A program made the position numbers and the translations under genes. A stretch of DNA of 20,555 nucleotides from an uncultured Muribaculaceae bacterium. GTDB lineage: Bacteria; Bacteroidota; Bacteroidia; Bacteroidales; Muribaculaceae. The number at the start of each line of letters is the position of its first letter. Within the stretch, counting starts at the first letter, position 1. Shown in pieces: positions 9,123 to 16,500 of this stretch. Under the pieces are notes generated by a model. The model did no database searches and was not told where the DNA came from. It saw only the letters and a list, made by a program, of their open reading frames with translations. Location of the stretch: contig CAJTWL010000036.1 of assembly GCA_910579845.1 (NCBI GenBank), positions 1 through 20,555 of the forward strand, in the 5' to 3' direction.

Positions 9123-10999
9123 GCGATATAATCAGATTATTACCTGACTCAGTAGCCAATCAGATTGCTGCCGGAGAAGTCATACAACGTCCGGCATCTG
9201 CCATAAAAGAATTGGTTGAGAATGCAATAGATGCGGGTGCTACTGAAATATCTATTGTTGTCAAAGATGCCGGAAAAACTTCTATACAGGTTATTGACAA
9301 TGGAACCGGAATGAGTGAGACAGATGCACGCATGGCATTTGAAAGGCATGCCACATCCAAGATCAGACGTGCGGAAGATCTGTTCTCATTACATACGATG
9401 GGATTCAGGGGAGAGGCGCTTCCTTCAATATGTGCCATATCAGAAGTAGACATTAAAACCAAAACGAAAGATTCCAAATTAGGAACGCATCTTGTTATCT
9501 GTGGTTCAAATGTAGAACTTCAGGAACCGTGTGTATGCGACACAGGAACCGTTATTACAATAAAGAAATTGTTCTTTAATGTACCGGCAAGAAGGAAATT
9601 TCTGAAAAGCGATAATGTAGAACTCTCAAATATCATAAAAGAATTCGAGAGGATGGCATTGGTCAATAACAATGTCAGGTTTCATTTTGATTCCGGTTCA
9701 AAAATTATAGATCTTCGTCCTGGTTCTTTTAAACAACGAATAATCGATCTTTGGAAAACAGGATTGGATTCCCAATTATTACCAATATCAGTCGAGACAT
9801 CAATGGTTAAAATCGAAGGATTCGTTTCTCGTCCTGAATATGCCAGAAGAAGAAATGCCTTACAGTTTCTCATCACTAATGGGCGGTGCATGCGTAATAT
9901 GTATTTCCACAAAGCAATAACAGGATGCTATGAAAGTCTAATTGCCAATGATACACAGCCATGCTACTTTCTTAAATTTGAAGTAGATCCTAATACAATT
10001 GATATCAACAGAAGTCCTACAAAAGATGAAATAGAGTTTGAGTACAAACAACAGATATGGTCCATACTGGCTTCTTCCATAAAAGCCTCATTAGGTAAAT
10101 TTTCTGCGGTTCCTTCTATTGATTTCAGCTCAGATGCAATACCTGTCCGTCCTTTAAAAAACGGAGAGTTACCGATCCAGCCCCGGCTTGATATACCACC
10201 GACATACAATCCATTCAAGAGTATAAGTGAAAACGGATATAAAAAGAATACCACAATAACGCGCAATTGGGAAGAATTGTATAATAACTTCAACTCCGGG
10301 ACTACAACCGATAATAAAGAAATACAGATGTCGGCATCTGCTCATCCCTCAGAAGATAATGACGAAAAAAATATCAACCAGATTGATTTATTTGAGATAG
10401 AGAAGAACAATAATATCGCACCTTTATGTATTCAGTTTGCTCTCAAATACATCGTCATGCCGTCAAGAGAGGGTCTTCTGCTGATTGATCAGCATCGTGC
10501 CCATATACGAATTCTGTATGAAGAATATATGAGTCTTATAAGCAAATCCGAGGTTGTGTCACAACGTGTAATGTTTCCCGAACGAATAACACTTGACGAG
10601 ATTCAGAAAAGCGCACTGCTTGAAGTAGAAGAAGATTTACACCGTATGGGCTTCCTACTGGAATATGATTCGGACAACAGCTGGTTTATCGCTTCGGTTC
10701 CATCAATGTTTCGTAACTCAGATACCAAAGACATAGTACTGAAGATTCTTGATTCAGTAAATGAAAATTCATTAAATTACGGCAAAGATGAGAATGTGGA
10801 ATCAAGCCTTACAAGCAGGAGCGCTTTATTGCTTGCACGGTCAACAGCTGTTAGAGGCGGAACAAAACTAAGCGTTGCAGAGATGGAAAATCTCACATGC
10901 AGATTATTCGAAACAGAGTCTTCTTCTCTTACCCCTGACGGAAATCCGATTTATTCTGTAATTACAGAAGATAATTTAAGCAACTTACTTAATAAATAA
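9119..10999 (+). CDS. mutL: DNA mismatch repair protein MutL
   Basis: The GHKL ATPase that links mismatch recognition by MutS to strand removal. The N-terminal ATPase motifs are complete: ELVENAIDAGAT (31-42), DNGTGM (60-65), RHATSKI (76-82) and GFRGEALPSI (95-104). The transducer domain is at about 205-325. A linker follows (about 330-430), then the C-terminal dimerisation domain from about 432. The linker contains QIDLF (421-425), a good match to the beta-clamp binding pentapeptide. The domain corresponding to the MutL nuclease reads DQHRAHIRILYEE (457-469), LARST (572-576) and TPDGNP (605-610), so the usual DQHAxxExxxxE, ACR and CPHGRP residues are largely lost. Its ATG overlaps the ostA-like stop (ATGA), making it the last gene of the envelope operon. 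Confidence 0.97.
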   Translation: MSDIIRLLPDSVANQIAAGEVIQRPASAIKELVENAIDAGATEISIVVKDAGKTSIQVIDNGTGMSETDARMAFERHATSKIRRAEDLFSLHTMGFRGEALPSICAISEVDIKTKTKDSKLGTHLVICGSNVELQEPCVCDTGTVITIKKLFFNVPARRKFLKSDNVELSNIIKEFERMALVNNNVRFHFDSGSKIIDLRPGSFKQRIIDLWKTGLDSQLLPISVETSMVKIEGFVSRPEYARRRNALQFLITNGRCMRNMYFHKAITGCYESLIANDTQPCYFLKFEVDPNTIDINRSPTKDEIEFEYKQQIWSILASSIKASLGKFSAVPSIDFSSDAIPVRPLKNGELPIQPRLDIPPTYNPFKSISENGYKKNTTITRNWEELYNNFNSGTTTDNKEIQMSASAHPSEDNDEKNINQIDLFEIEKNNNIAPLCIQFALKYIVMPSREGLLLIDQHRAHIRILYEEYMSLISKSEVVSQRVMFPERITLDEIQKSALLEVEEDLHRMGFLLEYDSDNSWFIASVPSMFRNSDTKDIVLKILDSVNENSLNYGKDENVESSLTSRSALLLARSTAVRGGTKLSVAEMENLTCRLFETESSSLTPDGNPIYSVITEDNLSNLLNK

Positions 11000-11064
11000 T
11001 TAAAATATATTTTGCCGATTACAGCAAATGAATTAATTTCGCATTGCAAAAATAGAAGGTATAT

Positions 11065-11249
11065 AGAAACTGTTTAAATTTATTACGAAAAAAATATTAT
11101 AAGTATTCTTTCAGGTCTTTTGAGAGTCTTTTCGGCTGTTTCCGCCAAGTCTCATCGGTCAAAACCGGGAGGTTTCTCCCTCTTCGACTCGCAGAAACAT
11201 CTCAAAAATACTTCTCAAAATCCTCTGAAAATAAATTTAAACAATTTCT
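11065..11249 (+). repeat. ~185-bp palindromic intergenic repeat, copy 1
   Basis: It occupies most of the 295-nt gap between mutL and the pRiA4b ORF-3-like gene. It is about 95% identical to 16501-16683 in the same orientation, with about nine substitutions and one 2-nt indel. The ends are inverted repeats: 11065-11082 (starting AGAAACTGTTTAAA) pairs with 11232-11249 at 17 of 18 positions. Inside, TCAGGTCTTTTGAG (11111-11124) is roughly complementary to 11214-11228, and GGGAG-GTTT-CTCCC (11167-11180) forms a hairpin close to the centre. A third, degenerate end-like sequence (AAAACGGTTTAAATAAATT, 11252-11270) follows the right end, so the true border is uncertain. The rest of the gap (11000-11064, 11271-11294) shows no perfect promoter for the downstream gene. 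Confidence 0.85.
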
Positions 11250-11294
11250 TAAAAACGGTTTAAATAAATTCAGTATAAAAGGTATAAAATAAAT

Positions 11295-11840
11295 ATGGTC
11301 TACAGATTCAAATTAGTAAGCGACGAAGTAACAAATTTTGCGCGTGAAATAGAAATAGACTCTGAAAACACATTCCTACAATTACGAAATGCAGTGCTTG
11401 ACAGCGTTGACTTCTCTAAAGATGAACTTGATTCATTCTTTTTATGTGATGACGACTGGCAAAAAGAAGAAGAAATCACATTGGAAGATATGGGTAACGG
11501 AGCCAGCGATCAGGATCTTTGGCTGATGGAAGAGACTCCTCTTAGCGAACTGATTGAAGAGGGTCAGAAACTCATATTTGTTTTTGACTATCTCACTGAA
11601 AGATCATTCTTTATGGAGTTAAAAGAGATGATACCCAACAGAAAGCTTGTAGAACCGGTATGCACATTCAAAAAAGGTAAAGCTCCCAAACAGGTCATCG
11701 ATATGGATGACTTTGAAAAGAAAATAGATTTAAAGGCTCAGGAAAAATTAGAAAACATAGATGATATAGACGTATACACTGGAGAAGAGTTCAATGAAGA
11801 AGATCTTGAGGATGGTTTCGACATTATGAATATGGATTAA
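11295..11840 (+). CDS. Plasmid pRiA4b ORF-3-like domain protein
   Basis: A 181-residue soluble acidic protein with no signal peptide or membrane segment. The first ~115 residues (VYRFKLVSDEVTNFAREIEID, LRNAVLDSVDFSKDELDSFFLCDDDW, DYLTERSFFMELKEM) resemble the pRiA4b ORF-3-like fold (Pfam PRiA4_ORF3), a small alpha/beta domain of unknown function, in some databases named IS1096 passenger TnpR-like. The last 45 residues are strongly Asp/Glu-rich and probably disordered. Despite the plasmid-derived family name I see no plasmid or transposon genes nearby. It is transcribed alone: the ~185-bp repeat lies just upstream and a strong bidirectional terminator just downstream. The ATG at 11295 leaves 45 nt after the repeat. 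No function can be assigned. Confidence 0.82.
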   Translation: MVYRFKLVSDEVTNFAREIEIDSENTFLQLRNAVLDSVDFSKDELDSFFLCDDDWQKEEEITLEDMGNGASDQDLWLMEETPLSELIEEGQKLIFVFDYLTERSFFMELKEMIPNRKLVEPVCTFKKGKAPKQVIDMDDFEKKIDLKAQEKLENIDDIDVYTGEEFNEEDLEDGFDIMNMD

Positions 11841-11862
11841 TTGATTCAACAAATCAATTAAT
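11836..11862. other. AT-rich perfect hairpin spanning the stop codon
   Basis: ATTAATTGATT (11836-11846), loop CAACA, AATCAATTAAT (11852-11862) form an 11-bp perfect stem that includes the TAA stop (11838-11840) of the pRiA4b ORF-3-like gene. It directly abuts the terminator starting at 11863, so two perfect stems stand back to back. Confidence 0.6.
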
Positions 11863-11902
11863 AAAAAATACGACCGGCTTGTAAACCTCGGTCGTATTTT
11901 TT
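11863..11902. terminator. Bidirectional terminator between converging genes
   Basis: AAAAAATACGACCG (11863-11876) pairs perfectly over 14 bp with CGGTCGTATTTTTT (11889-11902) around a 12-nt loop. The A and T tracts make it work on either strand, which suits its place between the plus-strand pRiA4b ORF-3-like gene and the minus-strand orphan gene. Confidence 0.93.
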
Positions 11903-11926
11903 ATATTTAATGAATTATCTTATTAT

Positions 11927-12268
11927 CTATTTACCGAATAATCGACTTAAGAATGATTTCGGTTCTTCCGGACGAATATGCACTCTTACACTTGGAGAAG
12001 ATTTGTCAACAAACAAGAGATGAGACTTAAAAACGAATGCTACATCTCTATCGAATTCAAGAATTGCAAATAATCCACGCTTTAGGAATCTTCGAAAGGG
12101 ATTATACTCTTCAAGATCCGCCATTATGATCTCCATATCATTTACCACCTTAATATTATGATGAGGTGACAAAAGATCTATAAAATAATCCAACTGAAGA
12201 TCATCCTCGTTTTTACAAGGCTTTTTATATTTCTTATAAATCTCTTTTATAACTTGATCGGTAATCAT
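11927..12268 (-). CDS. Uncharacterised small cytoplasmic protein
   Basis: A 113-residue protein I do not recognise. It has no signal peptide and no membrane helix. The N-terminal half is helical and charged (DQVIKEIYKKYKKPCKNEDD, then LDYFIDLLSPHH). The centre has a distinctive basic-hydrophobic stretch (EYNPFRRFLKRGLFAILEF), followed by a strand-rich region (VAFVFKSHLLFVDK, VRVHIRPEEP) and the tail FLSRLFGK. The composition is that of a genuine protein, and the gene has its own terminator, which supports it being real. I chose the ATG at 12268; an in-frame TTG one codon upstream (12271) is possible. Its upstream gap to the decarboxylase operon (12269-12516) contains that operon's terminator but no perfect promoter box. 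Confidence 0.75.
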   Translation of the reverse strand: MITDQVIKEIYKKYKKPCKNEDDLQLDYFIDLLSPHHNIKVVNDMEIIMADLEEYNPFRRFLKRGLFAILEFDRDVAFVFKSHLLFVDKSSPSVRVHIRPEEPKSFLSRLFGK

Positions 12269-12445
12269 CAATGCTTGTCAGGTAAGTGAGCGATAAATAC
12301 ATAAATTCCGAACACCATACGGAGTTGAGAATTGATACTCTGCTTATTAGTCTATAATAATAACACCAAGTAGTTCAAGATTGTTTAGAGAAAATGAATT
12401 TTAATTGTTAAAAAAATATTTAGAGGGTGTTTAATAATTTGCCAG

Positions 12446-12500
12446 TTAAAATATAAAAAGAAAAGTCAGGTAATACCTGACTTTTCTTTTTATATTTTAA
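12446..12500 (-). terminator. Terminator of the methylmalonyl-CoA decarboxylase operon
   Basis: A perfect 26-bp inverted repeat (12446-12471 with 12475-12500) around a 3-nt loop lies 16 nt after the beta-subunit stop. The core is GTCAGGT/ACCTGAC, flanked by A/T tracts that give a U-run on the minus strand. It is unusually long and fully matched. Confidence 0.93.
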
Positions 12501-12516
12501 TAGCTGAAACACAATA

Positions 12517-13686
12517 TTATCCCAAGAAGCTGAGAAGGACACCGGCAGCTACAGCAGAACCGATTACACCTGCAACATTTGGACCCATTGCATGCATCAA
12601 CAAATAATTATTGGGGTCATACTCAAGACCAAGATTATTAGAGATACGTGCAGCCATAGGAACAGCAGATACGCCGGCATTTCCAATAAGCGGATTAATC
12701 TTCTTATCCTTTCTTAAAAACAGATTAAAAATCCTTACCGATAATACACCTGCAGAAGATGCGATGATAAATGCGGCAAAGCCTAATCCAAATATGAGAA
12801 GAGTGTCAATTGTAAGGAACTTGTCAGCCTGGGTTGACGCACCTACTGTAAGACCAAGAAGAATGGTGATGATATCAGTCATGGCATTACTTGCGGTTTT
12901 TGCCAGACGCCCCGTCACACCGCTCTCACGCAATAGATTTCCGAAGAAAAGCATACCGAGCAACGGAATACCTGAAGGCACAACAAAACAAGTCAGTATC
13001 AGTCCTACAATCGGGAATATAATCTTCTCATTTTGGCTGACCACACGAGCAGGCTTCATCTTTATAAGACGTTCCTTTTCTGTAGTGAACAATCTCATCA
13101 ACGGTGGTTGAATCAACGGTATCAAAGCCATATATGAATAAGCTGATACTGCGACAGCACCTAAAAGCGATGGATTCAACTTGGATGTCGTGAAAATTGC
13201 TGTTGGTCCGTCTGCACCACCAATAATTGCGACACAACCAGCCGACAGAGGATCAAAGCCACAAAGAAGAGCCAGCATATAAGCGCCAAATATTCCGAAC
13301 TGCGCACAAGCTCCAATGATCATCAGTTTAGGATTGGAAAGAAGTGCTGAGAAATCTGTCATTGCACCAATGCCCAGAAATATCAATGGAGGATACCATC
13401 CTTTCTCAACTCCGTTATAAAGTATATTCAACACCGATCCTGGCTCATATATGCCAATCTCCATTCCCGGCTGGAAGGGTATATTTCCGATGAGCATACC
13501 AAAGCCGATCGGAACAAGAAGCAAGGGTTCAAAATTTTTCTTTATAGCAAGCCATACGAAAAAACATCCAATAGCAAGCATAACAAGATTCGTCCATTCA
13601 CAGTTATAGAAACCCGTGAATTTCCAGAAACTCTGAATTGTTTCCGACATGAACCCGCCAAATGAATAACTATCTGCTAAAATCAT
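12517..13686 (-). CDS. mmdB: Na+-translocating decarboxylase, beta subunit (methylmalonyl-CoA type)
   Basis: The integral-membrane subunit that decarboxylates carboxybiotin and exports Na+. It is a 389-residue polytopic protein of the OadB/MmdB/GcdB family with about nine hydrophobic segments. Conserved motifs are visible: GGADGPTAIF (156-165), whose Asp159 matches the Na+-binding Asp of OadB, and AMGPNVAGVIGSAVAAG (366-382), with the conserved Asn370 and Ser377 of the last core helix. The product could serve oxaloacetate or glutaryl-CoA decarboxylase as easily; the methylmalonyl-CoA assignment comes from the alpha subunit and the nearby mce. It is the last gene of the operon, 30 nt after the biotin-carrier gene, with a strong terminator behind it. 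Met13 is an alternative start that would also keep the membrane segments. Confidence 0.93.
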   Translation of the reverse strand: MILADSYSFGGFMSETIQSFWKFTGFYNCEWTNLVMLAIGCFFVWLAIKKNFEPLLLVPIGFGMLIGNIPFQPGMEIGIYEPGSVLNILYNGVEKGWYPPLIFLGIGAMTDFSALLSNPKLMIIGACAQFGIFGAYMLALLCGFDPLSAGCVAIIGGADGPTAIFTTSKLNPSLLGAVAVSAYSYMALIPLIQPPLMRLFTTEKERLIKMKPARVVSQNEKIIFPIVGLILTCFVVPSGIPLLGMLFFGNLLRESGVTGRLAKTASNAMTDIITILLGLTVGASTQADKFLTIDTLLIFGLGFAAFIIASSAGVLSVRIFNLFLRKDKKINPLIGNAGVSAVPMAARISNNLGLEYDPNNYLLMHAMGPNVAGVIGSAVAAGVLLSFLG

Positions 13687-13716
13687 ATGTATTTAAATTA
13701 TAATTAACAGATAAGA

Positions 13717-14157
13717 TTATTCAATAATCATTATATCAGCACCATCGGCTACAGCATCACCGACGTTAACAAGAATCTTCTTCACAGTACCGCTCTGAGT
13801 AGTGTGAACATCATTCTCCATTTTCATTGCTTCAAGTATACAAACAGTATCACCAGATTTAACTGCGTCTCCCTCTTTAACCGAGAAACTCATGATTGTA
13901 CCGGGAAGAGGACTTTTTACAGCTGAAGCAGGTCCAGAAACAACCGGAGCTGCTTTTACGGGAGCTGCCGGAGCAGTAGCCATCTTAACAGATTCTGTCT
14001 TGCCGGATTGTGACAATACCGGTTTAGAGGGAGCGGATTTCTCGAGCTCAACTTTATATGGAGTACCATTAACTTCTACAGTAACCTCATTATCAGCGAT
14101 GTCTCCGACACCTACTGTAAATTTAATGCCGTTGATTTTATATTTATACTCTTTCAT
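13717..14157 (-). CDS. mmdC: Biotin carboxyl carrier subunit of the decarboxylase
   Basis: Carries the carboxyl group on biotin from the alpha subunit in the cytoplasm to the membrane beta subunit. The protein has 146 residues: an N-terminal strand region (1-40, MKEYKYKINGIKFTV), an Ala/Pro/Val-rich flexible linker (about 42-80) and a C-terminal biotinyl domain (about 81-146). The biotinylation motif EAMKMEND is present with target Lys112, and SPLPGTIMSF and VGDAVADGADIMIIE are typical of the fold. Length and linker match Na+-pump carrier subunits. It sits between the gamma and beta genes with gaps of 24 and 30 nt, consistent with one transcript. Confidence 0.95.
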   Translation of the reverse strand: MKEYKYKINGIKFTVGVGDIADNEVTVEVNGTPYKVELEKSAPSKPVLSQSGKTESVKMATAPAAPVKAAPVVSGPASAVKSPLPGTIMSFSVKEGDAVKSGDTVCILEAMKMENDVHTTQSGTVKKILVNVGDAVADGADIMIIE

Positions 14158-14181
14158 TTTTTTATAAATTTAATTATGCTA

Positions 14182-14871
14182 CTATTTAAGGGGTCTTCTT
14201 GCAAAAGCGGATGCAGGCTGCACCTGAGGAGCTTGACGCAAGTTGTAAATTTTGGAGTTCCAAGGAGAATATGATTTTTTCATTCTCTTGATAGTAAGAA
14301 TAGTATCCTCCATATCATGTCCTTGACCCATATGTTCTGCAAGTGCCATGCTGATAGCTGCAATTACCTCTCCTGAATCAAGTTCTTCATGGTGATCTTC
14401 AGCTGTCTCTGCTGTAACGCCATGAGCTTTACGCTTCTTTTTTGCAATTAACGAGGATGAGACCTTGCCGAAAATCAAGAACAGGATACTAAGCACGATC
14501 AAAGCAGCAAGCACTATGCTCATTGCTATGATTGTTATAGCGCCTCCAAAGCTATCATTTTCAGCTGCATTTCTTGCTTTCTCCGCCTGAATGGCTTTAC
14601 GTGTCAATTCGCTCTCCTGAACTGTATTAACCTCTTCTGAATTTACCCAATTTCCCTCAACATCAAGATTTGCCGTCTGCGCCTTGGCACAGACTCTTCC
14701 ACACTGGGCATCATCCGGGCAGGCTTTTTCACACTGACCTGTCGCACCGGCTTTGCATACCTGAGCGCACTCTATATTAGGTTCTGTATTGTCCTGAGCA
14801 TAAAGACACACTGGAGAACCAAGAGCGATCAAGCTATAAAAGGTCACACTTAAAATATACTTTTTTAACAT
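14182..14871 (-). CDS. Decarboxylase gamma (OadG/MmdD-like) subunit with Cys-rich periplasmic module
   Basis: A small anchor and assembly subunit holding the alpha, carrier and beta subunits together at the membrane. Its 229 residues are far longer than the usual ~80. A signal-like hydrophobic stretch (about 5-25) is followed by a Cys-rich module (C35, C39, C47, C51, C57, C61: three CX3C pairs), a charged helix, and one clear transmembrane helix (about 110-134). A basic stop-transfer KKKRK comes next. The cytoplasmic tail has DHHEE (159-163), perhaps a zinc site like that of OadG, and the OadG-family end SGEVIAAISMALAEH and YSPWNSKIYNLRQ. Topology puts the Cys module in the periplasm. It lies 25 nt after the alpha gene and 24 nt before the carrier gene. 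The Cys module is unexpected for this subunit. Confidence 0.88.
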   Translation of the reverse strand: MLKKYILSVTFYSLIALGSPVCLYAQDNTEPNIECAQVCKAGATGQCEKACPDDAQCGRVCAKAQTANLDVEGNWVNSEEVNTVQESELTRKAIQAEKARNAAENDSFGGAITIIAMSIVLAALIVLSILFLIFGKVSSSLIAKKKRKAHGVTAETAEDHHEELDSGEVIAAISMALAEHMGQGHDMEDTILTIKRMKKSYSPWNSKIYNLRQAPQVQPASAFARRPLK

Positions 14872-14896
14872 TTTGATATTATTAGGTGTAGAAAAA

Positions 14897-16450
14897 TTAT
14901 AAAGGAATGTTGCCGTGCTTCTTAGCAGGATTTGTAAGTTTCTTGGTTGCCAACATATTCAAAGCCTTGATAATGCGGAAACGAGTATTTCTCGGTTCAA
15001 TAACATCATCAATGTAACCATATTTAGCGGCTTGATAAGGATTAGCAAACAGATCACGATATTCTTCCTCTTTCTCCTTGATGAATTCGGCAGGATTCTC
15101 CTGAGTCTTGGCCTCCTTGGCATAAAGCACACCTACAGCACCTTCCGCACCCATAACTGCAATCTCAGCTGACGGCCATGCATAGTTCATATCACCGCGC
15201 AATTGCTTACAGCTCATAACGATGTGGCTACCGCCATAACTCTTTCTTAATGTAACAGTTACTTTGGGAACAGTTGCCTCTCCATATGCATAAAGCAGTT
15301 TCGCTCCATGAAGAATCACGCCGTTATATTCCTGACCGGTACCTGGCAAGAAACCTGGGACATCAACCAATGTTACCAAAGGAATATTAAAGGCATCACA
15401 GAAACGAACAAAACGAGCTGCTTTCCGTGATGCATTGGAATCGAGTACACCGGCAAGAACCTTGGGCTGGTTTGCCACAATACCTACGGACTGACCATTC
15501 ATGCGTGCAAAACCGATGATGATATTCTTTGCGTAATCACGTGATACCTCCAGGAACTCTCCGTTATCAATAATTGCGCCTATAACGTCATACATATCAT
15601 AGGAACGCTTTGCGCTGTCCGGGATAATATCATTTAGTTTATCTTCAAGACGATCTATCGGATCTGTACATTCCATAAGAGGAGTCTCTTCAAGATTATT
15701 CTGAGGAATATAGCTGAGGAGTTTTCTAACTGTCAGGATTGCTTCTTCCTCTGTATCTACAGCAAAGTGTGTCACACCACTCTTGGAAGCATGCACTGAA
15801 GCTCCACCAAGATTCTCTTGAGAAACATCCTCTCCTGTTACTGTCTTGACTACAGACGGACCTGTAAGGAACATATAAGAGAGTCCCTTTGTCATGATGG
15901 TGAAGTCAGTCAAAGCCGGGCTATAAACAGCTCCACCTGCACACGGACCGAGAATGGCTGAAATCTGAGGAATTACACCTGATGCCATTATATTGCGCTG
16001 GAAAATCTCAGAATATCCGGCGAGTGCATTAATACCTTCCTGAATACGAGCACCGCCTGAATCATTAAGACCTATCACGGGCGCACCCATCTTCATTGCC
16101 ATATCCATAACTTTGCAGATCTTCTGGGCAAGTGTTTCGGAAAGCGAGCCACCGAGCACTGTAAAGTCCTGTGCAAATACATATACAAGTCTTCCTTCAA
16201 CCGTACCGAATCCGGTCACAACACCGTCACCAAGGGGATGTTTCTTATCCATGCCGAAGTTTGTGGAACGGTGAGTTACAAACATATCTAATTCTTCAAA
16301 ACTTCCTTCATCAAGGAGCATAGCAATACGTTCGCGAGCAGTGTATTTTCCACGCTGATGTTGCTTTTCGATGGCTTTTTCGCCGCCACCAAGGCGAGCC
16401 TCAGCCCTTTTTTCAATCAACTGGCTGATTTTCTCTTCTTGTTTGCTCAT
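14897..16450 (-). CDS. mmdA: Methylmalonyl-CoA decarboxylase alpha subunit (carboxyltransferase)
   Basis: Transfers the carboxyl group of (R)-methylmalonyl-CoA to the biotin carrier, giving propionyl-CoA. Its 517 residues are the normal length for the acyl-CoA carboxyltransferase family. The N-terminal half contains GLNDSGGARIQEG (127-139) and the oxyanion-hole stretch GPCAGGAVYSPALTDF (168-183); the C-terminal half has LVDVPGFLPGTGQE and the second glycine-rich site near SYGGSHIVMSCK. The same fold serves propionyl-CoA carboxylase beta. The membrane beta, gamma and carrier genes downstream, and mce upstream, point to the decarboxylase. It is the first gene of the operon. It is separated from mce by 332 nt that hold a terminator and a repeat, so it needs its own promoter, which I could not identify. 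Confidence 0.95.
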   Translation of the reverse strand: MSKQEEKISQLIEKRAEARLGGGEKAIEKQHQRGKYTARERIAMLLDEGSFEELDMFVTHRSTNFGMDKKHPLGDGVVTGFGTVEGRLVYVFAQDFTVLGGSLSETLAQKICKVMDMAMKMGAPVIGLNDSGGARIQEGINALAGYSEIFQRNIMASGVIPQISAILGPCAGGAVYSPALTDFTIMTKGLSYMFLTGPSVVKTVTGEDVSQENLGGASVHASKSGVTHFAVDTEEEAILTVRKLLSYIPQNNLEETPLMECTDPIDRLEDKLNDIIPDSAKRSYDMYDVIGAIIDNGEFLEVSRDYAKNIIIGFARMNGQSVGIVANQPKVLAGVLDSNASRKAARFVRFCDAFNIPLVTLVDVPGFLPGTGQEYNGVILHGAKLLYAYGEATVPKVTVTLRKSYGGSHIVMSCKQLRGDMNYAWPSAEIAVMGAEGAVGVLYAKEAKTQENPAEFIKEKEEEYRDLFANPYQAAKYGYIDDVIEPRNTRFRIIKALNMLATKKLTNPAKKHGNIPL

Positions 16451-16500
16451 TATAAATTTTAGTTATTAGTTGTTAATGGAATGAATAAACCGTGTATCTT

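Noticed and set aside
11047..11054. A minus-strand TATTTTTG box that would drive antisense transcription into mutL
   Set aside because: There is no matching -33 box, and such an 8-base match is expected by chance in AT-rich spacers.
11065..11249. The repeat considered as a CRISPR, tRNA-like or riboswitch element
   Set aside because: No repeat-spacer pattern, no tRNA arms and no known riboswitch core; identical elements next to unrelated genes in opposite relative orientation argue against a gene-specific riboswitch.
11295..11840. A plasmid or transposon remnant, suggested by the family name of the pRiA4b ORF-3-like protein
   Set aside because: There are no transposase, replication or mobilisation genes nearby, and composition matches the surrounding chromosome.
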